Below, one piece after another: positions 4,403 to 7,842 of a DNA stretch of 7,842 bases. The notes under the pieces are model-generated. The model had not been told where the DNA came from and ran no database searches. It saw nothing but the letters and a program-made list of their open reading frames with translations. The number at the start of each line of letters is the position of its first letter. The first letter of the stretch is position 1. The stretch lies in contig CAKZNJ010000560.1 of assembly GCA_937129505.1 (NCBI GenBank), positions 1 through 7,842 on the forward strand. The letters are read 5' to 3'. Origin of the DNA: an uncultured Anaerolineae bacterium (lineage in GTDB: Bacteria; Chloroflexota; Anaerolineae; Anaerolineales; UBA4823). The position numbers and the translations under genes were made by a program.

Positions 4403-6289
4403 CTAGAAATTTCGGCAGGCTTCGATAATTTCTGACGCAAGATCGTAGCGGTGAAAGGCGGGCATGAGGTAAATTCCACTTGCCCAGCTTTTCATTTGCT
4501 CAATCAACTCCAAGGCAATGCGGATGCCTTCCTGAGGGGCGTTTTCGCCTGCGTTCCGAATCCGCTCTAGAGTCTCTTCTTGAATTTGGATGCCCGGCAC
4601 TTCATTGTGCAAGAAAAGGGCATGTCGAAAGCTATAAAGCGGTAACACCCCCACAAGAATGGGGGTTGCTAATTCTCCGAAGTGATCACGATAAAACGAA
4701 AGAAAGGTTTCTGCCTGTTTGGGCTGAAAGACCGGTTGAGTTAAGATAAAATCTGCCCCTGCTTCTACCTTGCGGTGCAAGTTTTTGGCTTCTTGCCTGA
4801 AATCCGCCGGCGTAAGGTTCAAGGCGCAACCGACAAAAAATTGAGTTGGTTGCCCAAGTTCCGCTCCGGCCTGATCGATGCCCGCATTGAGATGCTGCTT
4901 GATTAATTTGATTAGCCCCGATGGGACAAGGTCGTAATTATCCATGGCGTTGGGATAGTCACCAATGGACGTCGGGTCGCCCATCACCACAAACACATTG
5001 CGGATGCCCAAGGCATGGGCGGCCAATAAATCTCCCTGCACGCGCAGGAGATTGCGTCCCCGAGTGGGGAAGTGCAGGGTAGTTTCGATATCGAAAGTTC
5101 GTTGAATCAATTCGCATACCGCCCAAGGGCTCATTCGCATCCGTGCCATCGGGCTATCCGCAATGTTGATGACATCTGCGCCAGCTTCGCTGAGCAGGCT
5201 AGCGCCGGCAAGTAGCTTGTGCGTGGAGAGGCCGCGAGGCGGATCCATCTCGACACTAATTACAAATTTGCCTTCGCCAAGCTTTTTCGCCAAGCGGGAC
5301 GGCGATCCGACTTCCGTCTGGATTTCCGTGAGTTCAACCGGCATAGATAATTCGCTAACGGAAGGTGCACAGCCCTGCGTTTGACCATCTAAAGCAGCCC
5401 GCATGGCGCGAATATGCGCTGGCGTGGTGCCACAACAACCGCCAATAAAGCGTGCCCCGGCTTCACAGAATGCGAGGGCGTATTCACCAAAATACTCGAT
5501 ATTAGAAGGATACATAATACGCCCCCCTACCTGTTCAGGCCAGCCTGCATTTGGCATCGCAGAGAGCAAAGGCAAAACGCTGCCGCTTGAGGTAAGAGCT
5601 TGTGCCATTTGGCGTAAAATTCGCCACACTTGGGCGGGCCCACCAGAACAATTGACGCCAATTACATCTGCGCCATACTCGCGCAGTTGACGAGCTGCTT
5701 GAGCCGGGGTATCTCCTAGAAGAGTGAGATCATCACGGGTGAATGTCATCGAAGCGATCAACGGCAGGGAGCAGAGTTCTCTCGCCGCTCGTATGGCTTC
5801 CCTAATCTCATTTAAATCACTAAAGGTCTCTAGGATGATCCCGTCTACGTTTGCTTCCAATAGGGCTTCGATTTGTTCTCGAAATGCTTGGCGTGCTTGC
5901 TCAATTTGAACGCGTCCAAAAGGGGCGATCCGAACGCCGAGGGGGCCAACATCACCGAGGAGGTAAACTTTCTTCGCAACCGTTCGAATGGCATGACGGG
6001 CGATTTCAACCCCTTCTCGGTTGATTCGGCGGAGCTCTTTTTCTTTGCCGTGCAATCTGAGTTTATAGCGGTTTGCCCCAAAGGTGTTCGTTTGCAAAAG
6101 GTCGCTGCCTGCTTGAAGGTAGTCGCTATGGACTTGGAATATCAAGTCAGGATTATTAATGTTGAGCGCGTCAAAGCACTCATTGATGGGTACCCCGCGC
6201 GCATGAAGCTGGGTGCCCATAGCGCCATCCGAGAGCAAGGGGAGTCCTGTGCCTTGAAAAACTGCTAATAATTCAGATAGAGGGGTCAT
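4403..6289 (-). CDS. yitJ: bifunctional homocysteine S-methyltransferase / 5,10-methylenetetrahydrofolate reductase
   Basis: The 628-residue fusion has two domains. Residues about 15-305 are a homocysteine methyltransferase barrel: LLSDGAMGTQL, QTNTFGANRYKL, GVNCSGG and GGCCGTTPAHIRAM, with the three expected zinc-binding cysteines at 214, 285 and 286. Residues about 335-625 are a MetF-type flavin-dependent reductase: VEMDPP with Glu347 aligning to the catalytic Glu of MetF, VFVVMGDP, the substrate-region Gln518 in LTQPVF, and the closing AFHRYD. The architecture is that of Bacillus subtilis YitJ and many Chloroflexota proteins. The reductase makes 5-methyl-THF, and the first domain binds homocysteine for methylation. 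The ATG is three bases after the metH stop (TGA-GAA-ATG) with AAAGG inside the metH end, so the genes are co-translated. The methyl donor to homocysteine is probably the cobalamin protein next door; this is inferred from adjacency. All key residues look intact. Confidence 0.93.
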   Translation of the reverse strand: MTPLSELLAVFQGTGLPLLSDGAMGTQLHARGVPINECFDALNINNPDLIFQVHSDYLQAGSDLLQTNTFGANRYKLRLHGKEKELRRINREGVEIARHAIRTVAKKVYLLGDVGPLGVRIAPFGRVQIEQARQAFREQIEALLEANVDGIILETFSDLNEIREAIRAARELCSLPLIASMTFTRDDLTLLGDTPAQAARQLREYGADVIGVNCSGGPAQVWRILRQMAQALTSSGSVLPLLSAMPNAGWPEQVGGRIMYPSNIEYFGEYALAFCEAGARFIGGCCGTTPAHIRAMRAALDGQTQGCAPSVSELSMPVELTEIQTEVGSPSRLAKKLGEGKFVISVEMDPPRGLSTHKLLAGASLLSEAGADVINIADSPMARMRMSPWAVCELIQRTFDIETTLHFPTRGRNLLRVQGDLLAAHALGIRNVFVVMGDPTSIGDYPNAMDNYDLVPSGLIKLIKQHLNAGIDQAGAELGQPTQFFVGCALNLTPADFRQEAKNLHRKVEAGADFILTQPVFQPKQAETFLSFYRDHFGELATPILVGVLPLYSFRHALFLHNEVPGIQIQEETLERIRNAGENAPQEGIRIALELIEQMKSWASGIYLMPAFHRYDLASEIIEACRNF

Positions 6290-6292
6290 TTC

Positions 6293-7842
6293 TCATGCCT
6301 TTATCAGTTGTTCGACCCGGCTGCCACCGATGGAGTAATATTTCGCTTGAGGGTGATGTATGATGATCGCAGCCGTGGATTGTTCCGGCACCAGTTGATA
6401 GGCTGGGGTCAAACTCATCTCGAATTCTTTTTCAACGGGTAACAGGTCAAAAACCTTACGGTGATCCTCTAAGTCAGGAATCGCTGGATAGCCCCAAGAG
6501 TATCGTTTCCCTTGTCCCTCAGGAATGCCCAATTCGCGACGGATATGCCGATGCAGGTACTCGGCGGCTGCTTCAGCAGTTTGAACTGCCAAGCCGTGAA
6601 CATAGTAGGCTTCGGTGTAGTTGCCTTCCGCTTGAAGTTGATCAAAATAATCCGTGGCTTGGTGCCCGACTGTAACGATTTGGAATGCTACCACATCGAG
6701 AATGCCGCTCGAACGGGGAGAAATGTAATCTGCAAGGCATAGGTATTCGTTGTCTTCTTGCCTTGGGAAGCTGAAGCGCAGCAATTCTTCCCATTGATGG
6801 GGTTGCCCGACGATCGACGCCGGGTCATAGATGATCAGGTCGTTTTCTTCAGATTGGCAGGGCCAGTATCCATAAGCTCCTTGTGGGTTGAGCCACCCTT
6901 GCTGAAGTGCTTGACGCTGCATGGAGGCGAGGCGTTTTTCAAAATCCGCTCGCAATCGCTCCCATTCTTCTCCGTGGGTGTTCTTTGCTCCCCAAGAGAG
7001 GCGGAATAGATCATTTTTGAATAGATGCTGAAATACAGCCTGAAGCGGCATGGTGCGTACCAGATGGACACCCCACCGCACACCTGAAGGTATTTGAATC
7101 GGTTGAGCAGTGATTGAGGAGCGTCGTTTTGTGTTGGAGGTAGGTTCACTGACCAATGGCCGCGCCAGCTCCCGTTGGGCATCTTGGCGTACTTGCTCGA
7201 TGAGCGCTTGGCGCATCTCTGCATCCATGAGCTGATCCATGACTGCTAAACCTTCGAAAGCATCCTTGCAGTAAAAGACTCCTGCCTCATAGATACGCTG
7301 GTCTTCGGTGAAAAGGATACGCCAGCCAAAGCGACGATTGATGGCTGCCCCGCCGATGAGGACGGGAAATTTTAGTCCTCGGCGCTGAAGTTCATTGACA
7401 ATGAGAGGCATTTGTTTGGATGTGCTGACCAGTAAGGCGCTCAGCCCAATTGCGTCAGCTTTTTGTTCTACGGCAGTAGAGATGATCGTTTCTGCCGGCA
7501 CTTGTTTACCCAGATCGATCACCGTGTAGCCATTGTTTGACAAGATGGTCTTAACCAGATTCTTCCCGATATCGTGGACATCACCATAAACCGTGGCTAG
7601 GACAATTTTGCCCTTGCTCGTCCCCTCCTGCTTCTCGAGGTAGTTTTCTAAGTGGGAGACCGCCTTTTTCATTATTTCGGCTGATTGGAGGACGAAGGGT
7701 AAGATCAGCTCACCAGCGCCGAATTTGTCCCCCACCTCCTTCATGGCGGGCAGGAGGACAGTGTTGAGAATATGGACAGCGATTTGGTGTTGATTTTTGG
7801 TGTCCTCAGCCCCAGCCCCTCTCCCAGTGGGAGAGGGGGGAA
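6293..7842 (-). CDS. metH: cobalamin-dependent methionine synthase, C-terminal part (partial at window edge)
   Basis: At least 515 residues are visible. The ATG at 7744 is internal: the frame stays open for 32 more codons to the edge, and residues just before it (HILNTVLLPA) are part of the conserved cap helix. Numbering from that Met, residues up to about 40 complete the cap bundle (VGDKFGAGELILPFVLQSAE), and 45-175 are the cobalamin-binding Rossmann domain with GDVHDIGKN, His57 being the cobalt ligand, then SALLVSTSKQM and IGGAA. A Ser/Thr/Arg-rich linker (about 190-220) leads to the reactivation domain (about 221-475), with the AdoMet-binding RxxxGY pattern in RYSWGYP (414-420). The enzyme moves methyl from methyl-THF to homocysteine; the reactivation domain reductively remethylates oxidised cobalamin. 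Folate and any homocysteine domains lie outside. The next gene supplies a homocysteine domain, so this MetH may lack its own. The first visible residues come from a repeat read in frame. Confidence 0.92.
   Translation of the reverse strand, partial: PPSPTGRGAGAEDTKNQHQIAVHILNTVLLPAMKEVGDKFGAGELILPFVLQSAEIMKKAVSHLENYLEKQEGTSKGKIVLATVYGDVHDIGKNLVKTILSNNGYTVIDLGKQVPAETIISTAVEQKADAIGLSALLVSTSKQMPLIVNELQRRGLKFPVLIGGAAINRRFGWRILFTEDQRIYEAGVFYCKDAFEGLAVMDQLMDAEMRQALIEQVRQDAQRELARPLVSEPTSNTKRRSSITAQPIQIPSGVRWGVHLVRTMPLQAVFQHLFKNDLFRLSWGAKNTHGEEWERLRADFEKRLASMQRQALQQGWLNPQGAYGYWPCQSEENDLIIYDPASIVGQPHQWEELLRFSFPRQEDNEYLCLADYISPRSSGILDVVAFQIVTVGHQATDYFDQLQAEGNYTEAYYVHGLAVQTAEAAAEYLHRHIRRELGIPEGQGKRYSWGYPAIPDLEDHRKVFDLLPVEKEFEMSLTPAYQLVPEQSTAAIIIHHPQAKYYSIGGSRVEQLIKA
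7804..7842. repeat. GC-rich palindromic repeat inside the metH reading frame
   Basis: CCCCTCTCCC (7816-7825) and GGGAGAGGGG (7829-7838) pair around AGT, flanked by CCTCAGCCCCAG. This has the look of the GC-rich hairpin repeats scattered in many bacterial genomes, including Chloroflexota, that translate to SPTGRG-type peptides; that resemblance is from memory. On the metH strand it reads PPSPTGRGAGAED without a stop. The right end is cut by the window edge. Confidence 0.6.

Noticed and set aside
5873..6268. A 131-residue frame antisense to the homocysteine methyltransferase
   Set aside because: It is the complement of a strongly conserved coding region, so it is most likely a by-product of codon usage.
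6835..7224. A 129-residue minus-strand frame inside metH
   Set aside because: It is an out-of-frame reading of the conserved reactivation domain and linker, with no domain of its own.

Overview
This 7.8 kb window looks like chromosomal DNA of a Chloroflexota bacterium, probably of the Anaerolineae type. That placement is an inference from the gene set: an adenosine-specific kinase of the kind common in thermophiles and archaea, a homocysteine methyltransferase fused to methylenetetrahydrofolate reductase beside a cobalamin-dependent methionine synthase, and several small membrane proteins. It contains no rRNA, tRNA, CRISPR array, transposase or phage gene.

Layout. The left edge carries the last codons of a plus-strand gene, followed by an adenosine-specific kinase (127-615). 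Convergent to it is a minus-strand block: mntP manganese exporter (TTG start), a 67-residue DUF2892 membrane protein, and a thioredoxin carrying its own C-terminal DUF2892 segment. Upstream of mntP lie a TATAAT box and two perfect inverted repeats. Further upstream on the same strand is a two-gene unit of a 47-residue single-span protein (2911-3054) and a 7-span membrane protein. An AT-rich divergent region then separates it from a plus-strand DUF4870-type membrane protein.

The stretch 3752-4120 has no convincing protein gene but is not blank. It holds two copies of the palindrome CCCTAGGG flanking a TATAAT, and then a potential structured leader in front of a 92-residue two-span membrane protein. 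In that leader three colinear nested stems close just before the ribosome binding site, with a 7-codon reading frame inside.

The right half is a minus-strand methionine/one-carbon operon: the C-terminal part of metH (cobalamin-binding and reactivation domains), followed after 3 bases by a 628-residue homocysteine methyltransferase/MTHFR fusion. Together they would reduce methylene-THF to methyl-THF, pass the methyl group through cobalamin to homocysteine, and repair oxidised cobalamin with AdoMet. The metH frame stays open to the right edge and reads in frame through a GC-rich hairpin repeat, so its true start is outside the window.

Most promising for follow-up: the structured leader and double palindrome at 3917-4120, the in-frame repeat in metH, the paired DUF2892 proteins with one fused to thioredoxin, and the 47-residue microprotein. 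No known defence or mobile system was found.
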